DNA from: a halophilic archaeon
Lineage (GTDB): Archaea > Halobacteriota > Halobacteria > Halobacteriales > Haladaptataceae
Assembly: GCA_003298465.1 (NCBI GenBank)
Contig: QNGA01000002.1
Span: forward strand, 248,001 to 312,000
Direction of reading: 5' to 3'
DNA: 64,000 nucleotides
The notes beneath the pieces are model-generated. The model had not been told where the DNA came from. It did not search any database and saw only the letters and a list, made by a program, of their open reading frames with translations. The translations under genes were made by a program, and so were the position numbers. Below are positions 8,042 through 16,901 of this stretch, one piece after another; the stretch's first letter is position 1; each line of letters opens with the position of its first letter.

Positions 8042-8791
8042 TTATTCGGTCGTGACCTGCTCGACCGTGAGGCTGTTCGCGGCGCTGAGAACGAGCCCCG
8101 GCATGTCCTCTTCGAGGCGTTTGCCGCTCATGCCGGGAGACTCCCCGGAGACGGTTACCGCGCCGACGGCGTGTCCGTCGTCGGTCACGATAGGGGCTGC
8201 GACGGCGCGCCTGTCGGTGGCGAGTTCGCCCCGGTCGAACGCCAGGCCCTGGTCGCGGACGGTCTGAAGTTCCCGGGTCAGCGCCGGGCGGTTCGCTATC
8301 GTCCGGTCGGTCGGTTCGGCCAGTTCGTCGTCGAGGAGGGCGTCGACCGCCCCCCGCGGACGGTGGGCCAGGATGGCTTTCCCCGCCGCACAGGCGTGGA
8401 CGGGGACGCGGCTCCCGTCCCGGAGAGCCGAGTCCGCACCGTCGCCCGCCCGGTAGAGGAAGACGGCTTCCCCGCCCTCTTCGACGACGAGGCTCGCCGC
8501 CTCGCCGCTAGCGTTCGCGAGACGCTCTATCTCCGGGCGGGCAACGTGATACAGCGTGTCGTCATCTCGGACCTGCGTGCCGAGTTCGAGGAATCGCAGT
8601 CCGAGACGGTACCGTCCGTCCTGCCGGACGACGTACCCGAGCCGTTCGAGCGTCGCGAGGTGGTTGTGGACGCTACCTTTCGAGTAGCCGAGACGGTCGG
8701 CGAGCTCGGTGACGCCCGCCTGGTCGAGCGTCGCGAGCGCTTCGATGACTTCGAACGTCGTCGCGGTCGCGCCGACGGGATACTCAGCCAT
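8042..8791 (-). CDS. IclR-family transcriptional regulator, 249 aa
   Basis: An N-terminal winged helix-turn-helix (about residues 8-65: TFEVIEALATLDQAGVTELA, then DRLGYSKGSVHNHLATLERL) precedes a GAF-like effector domain with the IclR hallmarks VPVHACAAGKAILAH and DDGHAVGAVTVSGES. IclR proteins respond to small carbon metabolites, in haloarchaea often sugar-acid intermediates. The gene is divergent from the sugar ABC importer and galactosidase operon. Four copies of a 17-bp palindrome surround it, one of them 35 bp before its start, which suggests autoregulation plus control of the operon. The effector may be galactonate or a 2-keto-3-deoxy sugar acid, by inference from DgoD in the operon. 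Confidence 0.9.
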   Translation of the reverse strand: MAEYPVGATATTFEVIEALATLDQAGVTELADRLGYSKGSVHNHLATLERLGYVVRQDGRYRLGLRFLELGTQVRDDDTLYHVARPEIERLANASGEAASLVVEEGGEAVFLYRAGDGADSALRDGSRVPVHACAAGKAILAHRPRGAVDALLDDELAEPTDRTIANRPALTRELQTVRDQGLAFDRGELATDRRAVAAPIVTDDGHAVGAVTVSGESPGMSGKRLEEDMPGLVLSAANSLTVEQVTTE

Positions 8792-8825
8792 ACCACGCGG
8801 ATGAACCCCCAGATACTAAAATATC

Positions 8826-8842
8826 GTTCACCGACGCTGAAC
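8826..8842. promoter_or_regulatory. IclR-type palindrome, copy 3 (iclR promoter)
   Basis: GTTCACCGACGCTGAAC has perfect GTTCA/TGAAC arms. It lies 35 bp upstream of the iclR start codon, where a TATA/BRE element would be expected, so binding would repress the regulator's own gene. Confidence 0.65.
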
Positions 8843-8977
8843 AGACTGTCGCCATAGTTCATTACAGTTGCTCTCCGCCGCCACCAACTGTGATTCGACT
8901 CGTTCCGCCACAGAACACCTCTTACGTTAGATTTCGTTCGAGGGCTCGACGGAGAGCCGGCGAGACGCGAGACGTTC

Positions 8978-8994
8978 GTTCATCGTCGGTGAAC
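8978..8994. promoter_or_regulatory. IclR-type palindrome, copy 4 (upstream of the sugar operon)
   Basis: GTTCATCGTCGGTGAAC has perfect arms. It lies about 45 bp upstream of the AT-rich core promoter at 9037-9048, a position suited to activation or to looping with copy 3, 152 bp away. Confidence 0.65.
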
Positions 8995-9036
8995 AGGGGT
9001 GTATTTCCGACCCTCTTCGCCGCTTCTTTACTTTCC

Positions 9037-9048
9037 CTTAAATATCTC
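9037..9048 (+). promoter_or_regulatory. Probable core promoter of the sugar ABC/galactosidase operon
   Basis: CCTTAAATATCT lies in an AT-rich stretch between the palindrome at 8978 and the binding-protein ATG at 9145. A transcription start about 25 nt downstream would give a leader of roughly 75 nt. A second TTAAAT just downstream is an alternative. Confidence 0.45.
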
Positions 9049-9144
9049 GGTTAAATTGGTAGCAGACTACTAATTCTCACAAATTTCCCTATCTGACCCA
9101 AAGAACTAAGTCTCCCAGCTTGTTGTTCTACGGTATCTCGCATC

Positions 9145-10455
9145 ATGACGGGTGACAGACACGGTACGAACCGACGAAACGTGCTGAAGAGCGCCGGTGC
9201 GGCGGGCGCAGCGGCCCTGGCGGGTTGCATCGGTGGTGGTGGTGGCGGCAGCGGTGGCAAACAGAAGAAAGCCGACTCCATCACCGCCTGGAGCTGGGAC
9301 GTGGCGGCGAAGTCCCTCGAGATAACCGCCAAATCCTACGAGAACAACCGCGACGGGACCGTCAACGTCAAACAGATCGGTCGCTCCGACATGAAGGACA
9401 AGTACAAGTCCAAGCTCCTCGCGGGGACCGGAGCGCCCGCCGTCGCAACGATGGAGAGCGTCGACGCGGCGGCCTGGGTGGACACGAACGGACTCCGGGA
9501 CGTCTCCCAGTGGCTGAAAAAGGACGTCAGGAAGAAGTTCGTCTCCGGCAAGTGGGGACCGCTGTCGAAAGACGGGAAGACCTACGCGCTACCGTGGGAC
9601 ATCGGCCCCGTCGGAACGTTCTATCGCAAGGACGTCCTCGACGAACACGGCGTGAACTTGGACGGCGTCGAGACCTGGGGACAGTTCATCGAGGAGGGCA
9701 AGAAGCTCCCCGACGACGTCGCGATGGTCAACATCCCGTCGAACGACTACGACGGTCTCTGGCGGATGCAGTACCGTCAGCTCGGCGGACAGCCGTTCGC
9801 GAAGGACGGCAAGATAGCGTTCGACAACGAGAAGAGCGTGCGCGTGGCGCGCAACTTAAAGCGCCTGCGCGACGCCGGCATCACCGACAACAAGGCGTCG
9901 TGGTCGAGCGCGTGGTTCTCCGCGTTCAAGAACGGGTCCATCGCTTCGCTCAGCGCCGGCGCGTGGATGGAGGGCACCCTGAAGTCGGAGTTGCCGGACA
10001 CGTCCGGCAAGTGGCGCGTCATGAAACCGCCGGCCTTCGAGAAGGGCGGTCGCCGCGCGACCAACTGGGGCGGGTCGAACCTCGTCATCGCCGACCAGGT
10101 CAGCGACGCGAAGGCCAACCGCGCCTGGGACTACATGAAGTACTCGCTCGCGAGCAAGAAGCGACAGGTCAAGATGTACAGGGAGTACGGCATCTTCCCC
10201 GCGTACAAGCCGGCCTACGAGAGCGACGCCTTCGACGCCGGCCACGAGTTCCTGGGCGGACAGAGCGCCGGTCGCATGTTCGCCAACCTCGCGCCGAACA
10301 TCCAGCCGTACCGCTACACGACCGACACGCCGGAGGTCACGAAAGCCATCAACACTCACTTCAAGAGCATGATGGGCGGGAAGCTCTCGCCGAAGAAAGC
10401 CGTCGAGAAGGCGGCGAAACAGGTAGCCGACCGCACCGACCGCGAGATAGCCTGA
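9145..10455 (+). CDS. Sugar ABC transporter substrate-binding lipoprotein (family 1), 436 aa
   Basis: The protein begins with a Tat signal (NRRNVLKSAGAAGAAALAGC) whose lipobox Cys is residue 28, then a Gly-rich linker, so the mature protein is probably a lipid-anchored extracellular receptor. The body matches family 1 solute-binding proteins for oligosaccharides: YALPWDIGPVGTFYRKDVLD, NWGGSNLVIADQ and AWDYMKYSLASKKRQ. It is the first gene of an operon running through two permeases, an ATPase, DgoD and two galactosidases, so the ligand is most likely an alpha- or beta-galactoside. The start ATG at 9145 is followed at once by the Tat motif. Confidence 0.92.
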   Translation: MTGDRHGTNRRNVLKSAGAAGAAALAGCIGGGGGGSGGKQKKADSITAWSWDVAAKSLEITAKSYENNRDGTVNVKQIGRSDMKDKYKSKLLAGTGAPAVATMESVDAAAWVDTNGLRDVSQWLKKDVRKKFVSGKWGPLSKDGKTYALPWDIGPVGTFYRKDVLDEHGVNLDGVETWGQFIEEGKKLPDDVAMVNIPSNDYDGLWRMQYRQLGGQPFAKDGKIAFDNEKSVRVARNLKRLRDAGITDNKASWSSAWFSAFKNGSIASLSAGAWMEGTLKSELPDTSGKWRVMKPPAFEKGGRRATNWGGSNLVIADQVSDAKANRAWDYMKYSLASKKRQVKMYREYGIFPAYKPAYESDAFDAGHEFLGGQSAGRMFANLAPNIQPYRYTTDTPEVTKAINTHFKSMMGGKLSPKKAVEKAAKQVADRTDREIA

Positions 10456-10479
10456 GACCGCCCTTACGACACTATCTCT

Positions 10480-11505
10480 ATGTCTCAAACGGACGAAACA
10501 GCGGGCACGCGGGTGACGCCCTACCGGGACGAGTTGGTGGACAGATTCAGGTGGAGGCGCCAGCGTCTCACCGAGCGCCTGCCGGAGCTCAGGGGAGCGC
10601 CGTACGTCTTTCTCCTGCCCTTCTTCGTGCTGTTCGCGGTGTTCCTCGCGTTCCCCATCATCTACACCGTCTACCTCTCGTTCTTCCAGTTCGAGGGCGT
10701 CGGCGGGACGGTGCTCTTTACGATTCCCGGCATCGGCATGCAGATAACGTCGATTTCGAACCTCGAGTTCGTCGGGCTGGCGAACTACGCGCGACTCCTC
10801 GGCGACGGCCAGTTCCACCAGGCGATGTACAACACCGTGTTCATCCTGCTCGTGCAGGTGCCGCTGATGATAGCCATCGCCCTCTCGCTCGCCCTGGCGC
10901 TCGACGCCTCGTTCGTCAAGCTCAGGGGCGTCTTCCGGACCACGCTCGCGCTTCCGGTCTCGGCGAACCTCGTCGCGTACGCGACCGTCTTCGTCCTGCT
11001 CATGCAGCAGCACGGGCTGGTGAACTACGCGCTCGGTCTCGTGGGAATCGGTCCGATTCCGTGGTTCCAGAGCGAGTTCTGGTCGCGGATGACCGTCGTC
11101 GGTGCCGTCACCTGGCGGTGGACCGGCTACAACATGATAATCCTGCTCGCTGGACTCCAGAACGTCCCGGAGCAGCTGTACGAGGCCGCCGAAATCGACG
11201 GGGCGAACCGGTTCGAGAAGTTCCGGTACGTGACGCTCCCGCAGCTCAAGCCCGTGCTGCTGTTCGTCGCGGTCACCTCGACCATCGGGACGTTCAAGCT
11301 GTTCTCCGAGCCGCTCATCGTGAGCGAGGCGGGCGCGTCGGCCGAAGCGACGCGCACCATCGTCCAGTACATCTACGAGATGGCGTTCGTCCAGTTCCAG
11401 CTCGGGTACGCGAGCGCGCTGACCTGGGTGCTCATCGCCGTCGTGAGCACCCTCTCGATATTCCAGATCAAGGCCGTCGGCGACGGAGGTGGTGACGATG
11501 CGTGA
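10480..11505 (+). CDS. Sugar ABC transporter permease, MalF type, 341 aa
   Basis: This integral membrane subunit has about six helices after a 40-residue cytoplasmic N-terminus. It carries the permease EAA loop EAAEIDGANRFEKFRYVTLP, which docks on the ATPase, and the FxxxFPIIYTVYLSF first helix typical of MalF/UgpA. It starts 24 nt after the binding-protein gene and overlaps the next permease gene. Together with that subunit and the ATPase it forms the importer for the galactoside caught by the upstream lipoprotein. Confidence 0.93.
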   Translation: MSQTDETAGTRVTPYRDELVDRFRWRRQRLTERLPELRGAPYVFLLPFFVLFAVFLAFPIIYTVYLSFFQFEGVGGTVLFTIPGIGMQITSISNLEFVGLANYARLLGDGQFHQAMYNTVFILLVQVPLMIAIALSLALALDASFVKLRGVFRTTLALPVSANLVAYATVFVLLMQQHGLVNYALGLVGIGPIPWFQSEFWSRMTVVGAVTWRWTGYNMIILLAGLQNVPEQLYEAAEIDGANRFEKFRYVTLPQLKPVLLFVAVTSTIGTFKLFSEPLIVSEAGASAEATRTIVQYIYEMAFVQFQLGYASALTWVLIAVVSTLSIFQIKAVGDGGGDDA

Positions 11506-12367
11506 CCACCAGCGCGAGTTCGGATGGAAGCTCGTCACGTACGCGTTCCTGCTCGTGGCGGTGCTCGTCACCATCGTCCCGCTGTACTGGATCGTCGTCG
11601 CGGCGACGCTCGAAGAGCAGGCGTTCCTCGCGGCCGCGAGCGACCCCCGGGTCGTCCCCGGGTCCGTCACCCAGTTCATGGAGAACTTCCGAGCGCTCCA
11701 GCAGCGCTCCGCCACGGAGTTCCTCGGGTACGAGTTCGGGTTCGTCGCCGCCGTCGGCAACAGCATCCTCGTGGGGGCGGTGTACACGCTCCTGTCGCTG
11801 CTCCTGTGCTCGATGGGCGGGTTCGCCTTCGCGAAGTACGAGTTCGAGTACAAAGAGCCCATCTTCTACACCATCCTGGCGACGCTCGTCCTCCCCATCC
11901 AGTTGCTGGTCATCCCGCTGTTCCTGCTTATGTCGCGGTTCGACATGACGAACACCTACTGGGCCATCATCCTGCCGTGGGCGGCGAACCCCCTCGGCAT
12001 CTTCCTCATGCGACAGAACATGCGGTCGATTCCGGACGCCCTGCTCGAGTCCGCGCGCATGGACGGGGCGACGGAGTTCCAGGTGTTCTACCGGGTGGCG
12101 CTGCCGACGATGAAGTCGTCGCTGGCGGCGCTCGCCATCGTCCTCTTTCTCTTCCAGTGGAACCTCTTCCTGTTCCCGCTGGTCATCCTGAGCCAGGACA
12201 AGTACACGATTCCGGTCGCCATCAGCGACCTCGTCGGCGCACAGCGCGTCTACTACGACCAGATCATGGTCGCCGCGGGACTCTCTATCGTGCCGATATT
12301 CCTGCTCTTCCTCTTCCTCCAGAAGTACTTCGTCAGCGGCATCCTCGCCGGTTCGGTCAAGGAGTGA
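11498..12367 (+). CDS. Sugar ABC transporter permease, MalG type, 289 aa
   Basis: This is the second membrane subunit. It has the EAA loop ESARMDGATEFQVFYRVALP and the C-terminal MalG/UgpE pattern (YYDQIMVAAGLSIVPIFLLF). The ATG at 11498 is preferred over the GTG at 11489 because GGAGGT lies seven bases before it and the start then overlaps the end of the upstream gene by only eight bases. The protein has six predicted helices and normal length. It works with the MalF-type subunit and the ATPase encoded immediately downstream. Confidence 0.92.
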   Translation: MRDHQREFGWKLVTYAFLLVAVLVTIVPLYWIVVAATLEEQAFLAAASDPRVVPGSVTQFMENFRALQQRSATEFLGYEFGFVAAVGNSILVGAVYTLLSLLLCSMGGFAFAKYEFEYKEPIFYTILATLVLPIQLLVIPLFLLMSRFDMTNTYWAIILPWAANPLGIFLMRQNMRSIPDALLESARMDGATEFQVFYRVALPTMKSSLAALAIVLFLFQWNLFLFPLVILSQDKYTIPVAISDLVGAQRVYYDQIMVAAGLSIVPIFLLFLFLQKYFVSGILAGSVKE

Positions 12368-12373
12368 TACTAC

Positions 12374-13513
12374 ATGGCAGAAATCAACATCGACGACCTA
12401 CGGAAAGAGTTCGAACTCGACGACGGTAGCATTCTCACCGCCGTGAACGACGTCGACCTCACGGTCGAGGACGGAGAGTTTCTCGTCCTCGTCGGCCCGT
12501 CGGGGTGCGGGAAGACGACGACGCTTCGCTGCGTCGCCGGCCTCGAAGAGGTCACGAGCGGACGCATCCTGTTCGACGACGACGACGTGACCGACCGCAG
12601 GGCGCGCGACAGGGACGTCGCGATGGTGTTCCAGAACTACGCGCTCTACCCGCACATGAACGTCCGCAAGAACATCGGCTTCGGCCTGAAGCTGTCCTCG
12701 AAGCGCACGTCGGCCGACATCCGCGAGCGCGTCGAGTCGACCGCCGAGATGCTCGGCATCTCGGACCTCCTCGACAAGCGCCCGCGCGACCTCTCCGGCG
12801 GCCAGCAACAGCGCGTCGCGCTCGGCCGCGCCATCATCCGCGAACCGGAGGTGTTCCTGATGGACGAACCGCTGTCGAACCTCGACGCCAAACTCCGGTC
12901 GCAGATGCGGACAGAGTTACAGGAACTCCAGCACGACCTCGACGTGACGACGATGTACGTCACGCACGACCAGACGGAAGCGATGGCGATGGGGGACCGC
13001 ATCGCGGTGATGAACGACGGCGAACTCCAGCAGGTCGGTACCGCCGAGGAGGTGTACGCCTCCCCGACCAACGAGTTCGTCGTGAACTTCATCGGCTCGC
13101 CGAGCATCAACCTCTTCACCGCCGACGTCTCCGGCGGGACGCTCCGCGGTCCCGGAGACTTCGAGTACCGACTCGACGACCCATCGTGGGTCGACAGGTA
13201 CGACCGCGTTCGCGTCGGCGTCCGACCGGAGGACATCCGGCTCGTCGAATCCGGCGGCAACGCCGCCGAAGCGTCCGTCGTCGAGCCGATGGGGAACGAG
13301 AACTTCCTCTACGCGACGCTCGGCGACCGCGAGTTGACGGCGCGCATCGAGAGCGGACTCCGTCCGACGACCGGCCAGACGGTCCGTTTCACCTTCGACG
13401 AGGACGCGCTGTACCTCTTCGACCCGGAGACGGGGGAGGCGCTGAAGACGAAGACGGCCGACGTGAGCGCGACAGTGGGAGACTACGCCCGCACGGAGGG
13501 TGAGTCGGCGTGA
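12374..13513 (+). CDS. Sugar ABC transporter ATP-binding protein (MalK/UgpC type), 379 aa
   Basis: The protein has Walker A GPSGCGKTT, Q-loop FQNYALYPH, signature LSGGQQQRVALGRA, Walker B VFLMDEPLSNLDA and the H-loop YVTHDQTEA. A C-terminal TOBE-like regulatory domain follows (GVRPEDIRLV, VEPMGNENFLYATLG, FDEDALYLFD). It powers the galactoside importer. The ATG at 12374 follows the permease stop by six bases, with GGAG in the overlap region as a ribosome-binding site. The stop overlaps the GTG of dgoD, so expression is coupled. Confidence 0.95.
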   Translation: MAEINIDDLRKEFELDDGSILTAVNDVDLTVEDGEFLVLVGPSGCGKTTTLRCVAGLEEVTSGRILFDDDDVTDRRARDRDVAMVFQNYALYPHMNVRKNIGFGLKLSSKRTSADIRERVESTAEMLGISDLLDKRPRDLSGGQQQRVALGRAIIREPEVFLMDEPLSNLDAKLRSQMRTELQELQHDLDVTTMYVTHDQTEAMAMGDRIAVMNDGELQQVGTAEEVYASPTNEFVVNFIGSPSINLFTADVSGGTLRGPGDFEYRLDDPSWVDRYDRVRVGVRPEDIRLVESGGNAAEASVVEPMGNENFLYATLGDRELTARIESGLRPTTGQTVRFTFDEDALYLFDPETGEALKTKTADVSATVGDYARTEGESA

Positions 13514-14664
13514 CCGACCGTATCGTCGACTACGACCTCTACGAGGTCCCGCCGCGCTGGCTGTTCCTCCGTCTGGAGACGAGCGACGGCCTCGTCGGCT
13601 GGGGCGAACCGGTCGTCGAGGGCCGGGCGCACACCGTCCGCGCCGCCGTCGAAGAACTGCTCGACACGTACCTGCTCGGGAAGCCCCCCGGTCGAATCGA
13701 GGACCACTGGCAGACGATGTACCGGGGCGGCTTCTACCGCGGCGGCCCCGTCCTCATGTCGGCCATCGCCGGCATCGACCAGGCGCTCTGGGACATCAAG
13801 GGCAAGCGCTTCGACGCACCCGTCTACGAACTGCTCGGCGGGCAGGCCCGCAACCGCATCCGCGTCTACCAGTGGGTCGGCGGCGACCGCCCCGAGAACG
13901 TCGCCGAGGCCGCCCGCGAGAAGGTCGACGAGGGGTTCACGGCGCTGAAGATGAACGCCACGGCCGAACTGCGGCGCATCGACTCCCCCGCGGCCGTCGA
14001 CGAGGCCGTGGCCCGGCTGGCGGCGGTCCGCGACGCGGTCGACGACGACGTCGACGTGGGCGTGGACTTCCACGGCCGCGTCTCGAAGCCCATGGCCAAG
14101 CGACTCGCGAAGGCGCTGGAACCGCACGAGCCGATGTTCATCGAGGAGCCGGTCCTGCCGGAGCACAACGACGTGCTGCCCGAGATCGCCAGCCACACGA
14201 CCATCCCCATCGCCACCGGCGAGCGCATGTTCAGTCGGTGGGACTTCAAGCAGGTCTTCGAGGACGGGAGCGTGGACGTCATCCAGCCGGACCTGAGTCA
14301 CGCCGGCGGCATCACCGAGGTGAAGAAGATAGCCGACATGGCCGAGACGTACGACGTGGCGATGGCGCCGCACTGTCCGCTCGGCCCCATCGCGCTGGCG
14401 TCCTGCATCCAGGTCGACGCCGTGGCACCGAACGCTCTCATCCAGGAGCAGAGCCTCGACATCCACTACAACGAGACGAGCGACGTCCTCGACTACCTCG
14501 CCGACGCCTCGGTGTTCGAGTACCGCGACGGCTACGTCGACCTGCCCGACGGGCCCGGCCTCGGCATCGACGTCGACGAGCGACACGTCCAGGCGAAGGC
14601 GGGCGACGTCGACTGGCACAATCCCGTCTGGCGACACGAGGACGGCAGCGTCGCGGAGTGGTGA
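13510..14664 (+). CDS. dgoD: D-galactonate dehydratase, 384 aa
   Basis: This enolase-superfamily enzyme should convert D-galactonate to 2-keto-3-deoxygalactonate in the De Ley-Doudoroff galactose pathway. The residues expected from E. coli GalD are present with a shift of three: metal ligands Asp186, Glu212 and Glu238, and the catalytic pair His188 and His288 (in VDFHGR and APHCPLGP). The C-terminus PDGPGLGIDVDE is family-typical. It starts with GTG at 13510, overlapping the ATPase stop (GTGA). Galactose dehydrogenase, the sugar-acid kinase and the aldolase needed for the rest of the pathway are not in this window. Confidence 0.92.
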   Translation: MTDRIVDYDLYEVPPRWLFLRLETSDGLVGWGEPVVEGRAHTVRAAVEELLDTYLLGKPPGRIEDHWQTMYRGGFYRGGPVLMSAIAGIDQALWDIKGKRFDAPVYELLGGQARNRIRVYQWVGGDRPENVAEAAREKVDEGFTALKMNATAELRRIDSPAAVDEAVARLAAVRDAVDDDVDVGVDFHGRVSKPMAKRLAKALEPHEPMFIEEPVLPEHNDVLPEIASHTTIPIATGERMFSRWDFKQVFEDGSVDVIQPDLSHAGGITEVKKIADMAETYDVAMAPHCPLGPIALASCIQVDAVAPNALIQEQSLDIHYNETSDVLDYLADASVFEYRDGYVDLPDGPGLGIDVDERHVQAKAGDVDWHNPVWRHEDGSVAEW

Positions 14665-14774
14665 CCGTGTCGGAACGCCCACCCGCGAACGCCGACGACG
14701 GCGGCATTCGTCGGTTCGAGGACGACGCGCCGCCGGACCGCCGCGAACGACGGGCGGAGGGCGAGGACCGATGA
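14661..14774 (+). CDS. 37-codon micro-ORF overlapping both neighbours in the galactoside operon
   Basis: A GTG at 14661 overlaps the TGA of dgoD (GTGA), and the frame runs 37 codons to a TGA at 14772-14774 that overlaps the ATG of the alpha-galactosidase (ATGA). The peptide starts VTVSERPPANADDGG and ends RRERRAEGEDR: highly charged, no helix or motif recognised. A second in-frame GTG is at 14667. Both ends show the start-stop overlaps used for coupled translation elsewhere in this operon, and third positions are GC-rich. It could be a real small protein or a coupling peptide that lets ribosomes cross the 106-bp gap. No family is known to me. Confidence 0.5.
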   Translation: MTVSERPPANADDGGIRRFEDDAPPDRRERRAEGEDR

Positions 14775-16885
14775 CCGTCCGCGTTACGGGCGGCGACACG
14801 GCGGTCGAGTACCGACCGGCCGAGCGCCGCCTCGTCGTCGAGCGGGACGGCGAGACGCTGCTGGACGGACGCCTGGACCTCGACGTCGGGAGCGAGACGC
14901 TGCCGGCGACCGGGGAGGCGACCGTCGACGCGTCGGACGGGACCGCCTGCGCGGTCCACGAGAGCGCGTGGGAGACGACGGTCGACCTCGACGCGGGCGA
15001 CGGTCACGTCGACGTGCGCGTGTCGCTGCGCGCTCCCCGCGACGGCGCGGCCGTCCTCGGCGACCTGCGGCCGCTGGCGGACGCGACGGCGCCGACGCAC
15101 GGACCCCGCGCCCGCCGCTACCGGCACGGGTACCAGTCCTGGACGCCGACGGCGACGCTCCCCGTCGGCGACCGCTTCCCGCCGGAGGAGAACGAACCGC
15201 AGATGCGCGACCTGACCGCCCCCCGGGGTGCCTCCCACGGCGTGACGGCGCTGCTGGGCGAGGACCGTCCGCTCACGCTGGGGTTCCTCGACCACTCGCG
15301 GTTCGTCTCGCGGTTCGACGTCGCCCACGACGAGGACGGCGTCCGCCGGGTCGACGCCGTCTGTCCCGGCGACGAGACGGCCGTCGACGGCGGAGAACGC
15401 GTCGTCCTGCCGGCGCTGCGAATCGACGCCACGCGAGACCCGGGAGACGCGCTGGACGGCCTCGCGGCGGCGACCGCCGAGCGGATGGACGCCCGGGTGC
15501 CCGACGACGCGCCGACGGGCTGGTGCTCGTGGTACCACTACTTCACCGACGTCACGGCGGACGACGTCCGGGAGACCGTCGACGCGCTCGACGACTGGGA
15601 CGTGCCGCTGGACGTCGTCCAGTTGGACGACGGCTATCAGACCGCCTTCGGCGACTGGCGAACGCTCGCGGACGGGTTCGACGACGTCGCGGCGCTCGTC
15701 GAGGACGTCCGGGAAGCGGGCCACACGCCGGGGCTCTGGCTGGCGCCGTTCTACGTCCAGTCGGACGCGACGCTCGCCGCCGACCACCCCGAGTGGCTGG
15801 TGACCGACGACGGCGACCCGGTCGACGCCGGGCCGCGCCACGGGCCGATGTACGCGCTCGACACGACGCATCCGGAGGCCCGGGCCTGGCTCCGGGAGAC
15901 GTTCGAGACGGTCGTCGACGAGTGGGGGTTTGACTACCTCAAGCTCGACTTCCTCTACGCCGCCGCCCTCCCGGGCGACCGATACGAGGACGTGACCCGG
16001 GCGGAGGCGTATCGCCTCGGACTGCGGACCGTCCGCGACGCCGTCGGCCCGGAGACGTTCCTGCTCGGCTGCGGGGCGTTGCAGGGTCAGAGCGTCGGCC
16101 TCGTCGACGCCATGCGGGTCGGCCCCGACACCGCGCCGCACTGGCGGGCCGACCCGGCGAGCCAGCCCGCCCACGAGAACGCCGTCCGCAACGTCCTCAA
16201 TCGCCAGTGGACCCACCGCTGGCTCTGGCTGGCGGACCCGGACTATCAACTCGTCCGCGAGACGACCGACCTGTCGCTCGCTGAGCGGCGGTCGTTCGCC
16301 GCCGTCGTCGCGCTGCTCGGCGGGTCGAACGTCGTCAGCGACCGGATGGCCGACGTCGGCGACGACGGCCGCGAACTGGTCGAGCGGTCCCTCCCGCCGG
16401 TCGGGAGGGGGCGCGTCCTCGGCGTCGGCGACCGCGAACTGCCGACGCGGGTCGTCACCGAGCGGCCGGCCGACGGCGCGCTCGCGGTCGCCGCGTTCAA
16501 CTGGGCCGACGACGCCCGGACGCTGCGCGTCGACCCGGCGGAGCACGGGCTCGGGAACGCCCACGTCTGGGACGCGTTCGAACGCGCCTACCGCGGCACC
16601 GGCCCGGTCGAACGCGAGGTGGCCGCCCACGGCTGTCTGCTGGTACACCTCACTCCGGCCCGCGACCGCCCGCAACTGATCGGCACCGACCACCTCGCCG
16701 GCCTCGCCGCGCAGGTGACCGAGGTCGGCTGGGACGACGGAACCCTCTCGGTGACCCTCGACGCATCTCGCCCGCAGACGGCCGTCGTCACCGCGCCGTC
16801 CGGCCGGTCCCGCGAGGACGGCCGCCCGGTGACCGACGTCGTCCTCGACCCGGGCGAGAACGCACTGACCTTCGACGACTCATGA
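14771..16885 (+). CDS. Alpha-galactosidase, glycoside hydrolase family 36, 704 aa
   Basis: The protein removes terminal alpha-galactose from oligosaccharides such as melibiose or raffinose. GH36 landmarks are present in order: WCSWYHYFTD, VQLDDGYQ, LWLAPFYVQ, the nucleophile Asp393 in DYLKLDFLY, and the acid/base Asp453 in RVGPDTAPHW. An N-terminal beta-sandwich domain (about residues 1-240) and a small C-terminal beta domain flank the barrel. It has no signal peptide, so it acts in the cytoplasm on sugar imported by the upstream ABC system. The ATG overlaps the stop of the 37-codon micro-ORF. High GC with the locus's usual codon use. Confidence 0.93.
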   Translation: MTVRVTGGDTAVEYRPAERRLVVERDGETLLDGRLDLDVGSETLPATGEATVDASDGTACAVHESAWETTVDLDAGDGHVDVRVSLRAPRDGAAVLGDLRPLADATAPTHGPRARRYRHGYQSWTPTATLPVGDRFPPEENEPQMRDLTAPRGASHGVTALLGEDRPLTLGFLDHSRFVSRFDVAHDEDGVRRVDAVCPGDETAVDGGERVVLPALRIDATRDPGDALDGLAAATAERMDARVPDDAPTGWCSWYHYFTDVTADDVRETVDALDDWDVPLDVVQLDDGYQTAFGDWRTLADGFDDVAALVEDVREAGHTPGLWLAPFYVQSDATLAADHPEWLVTDDGDPVDAGPRHGPMYALDTTHPEARAWLRETFETVVDEWGFDYLKLDFLYAAALPGDRYEDVTRAEAYRLGLRTVRDAVGPETFLLGCGALQGQSVGLVDAMRVGPDTAPHWRADPASQPAHENAVRNVLNRQWTHRWLWLADPDYQLVRETTDLSLAERRSFAAVVALLGGSNVVSDRMADVGDDGRELVERSLPPVGRGRVLGVGDRELPTRVVTERPADGALAVAAFNWADDARTLRVDPAEHGLGNAHVWDAFERAYRGTGPVEREVAAHGCLLVHLTPARDRPQLIGTDHLAGLAAQVTEVGWDDGTLSVTLDASRPQTAVVTAPSGRSREDGRPVTDVVLDPGENALTFDDS

Positions 16886-16901
16886 ACCACGCTATCGAAC
16901 C

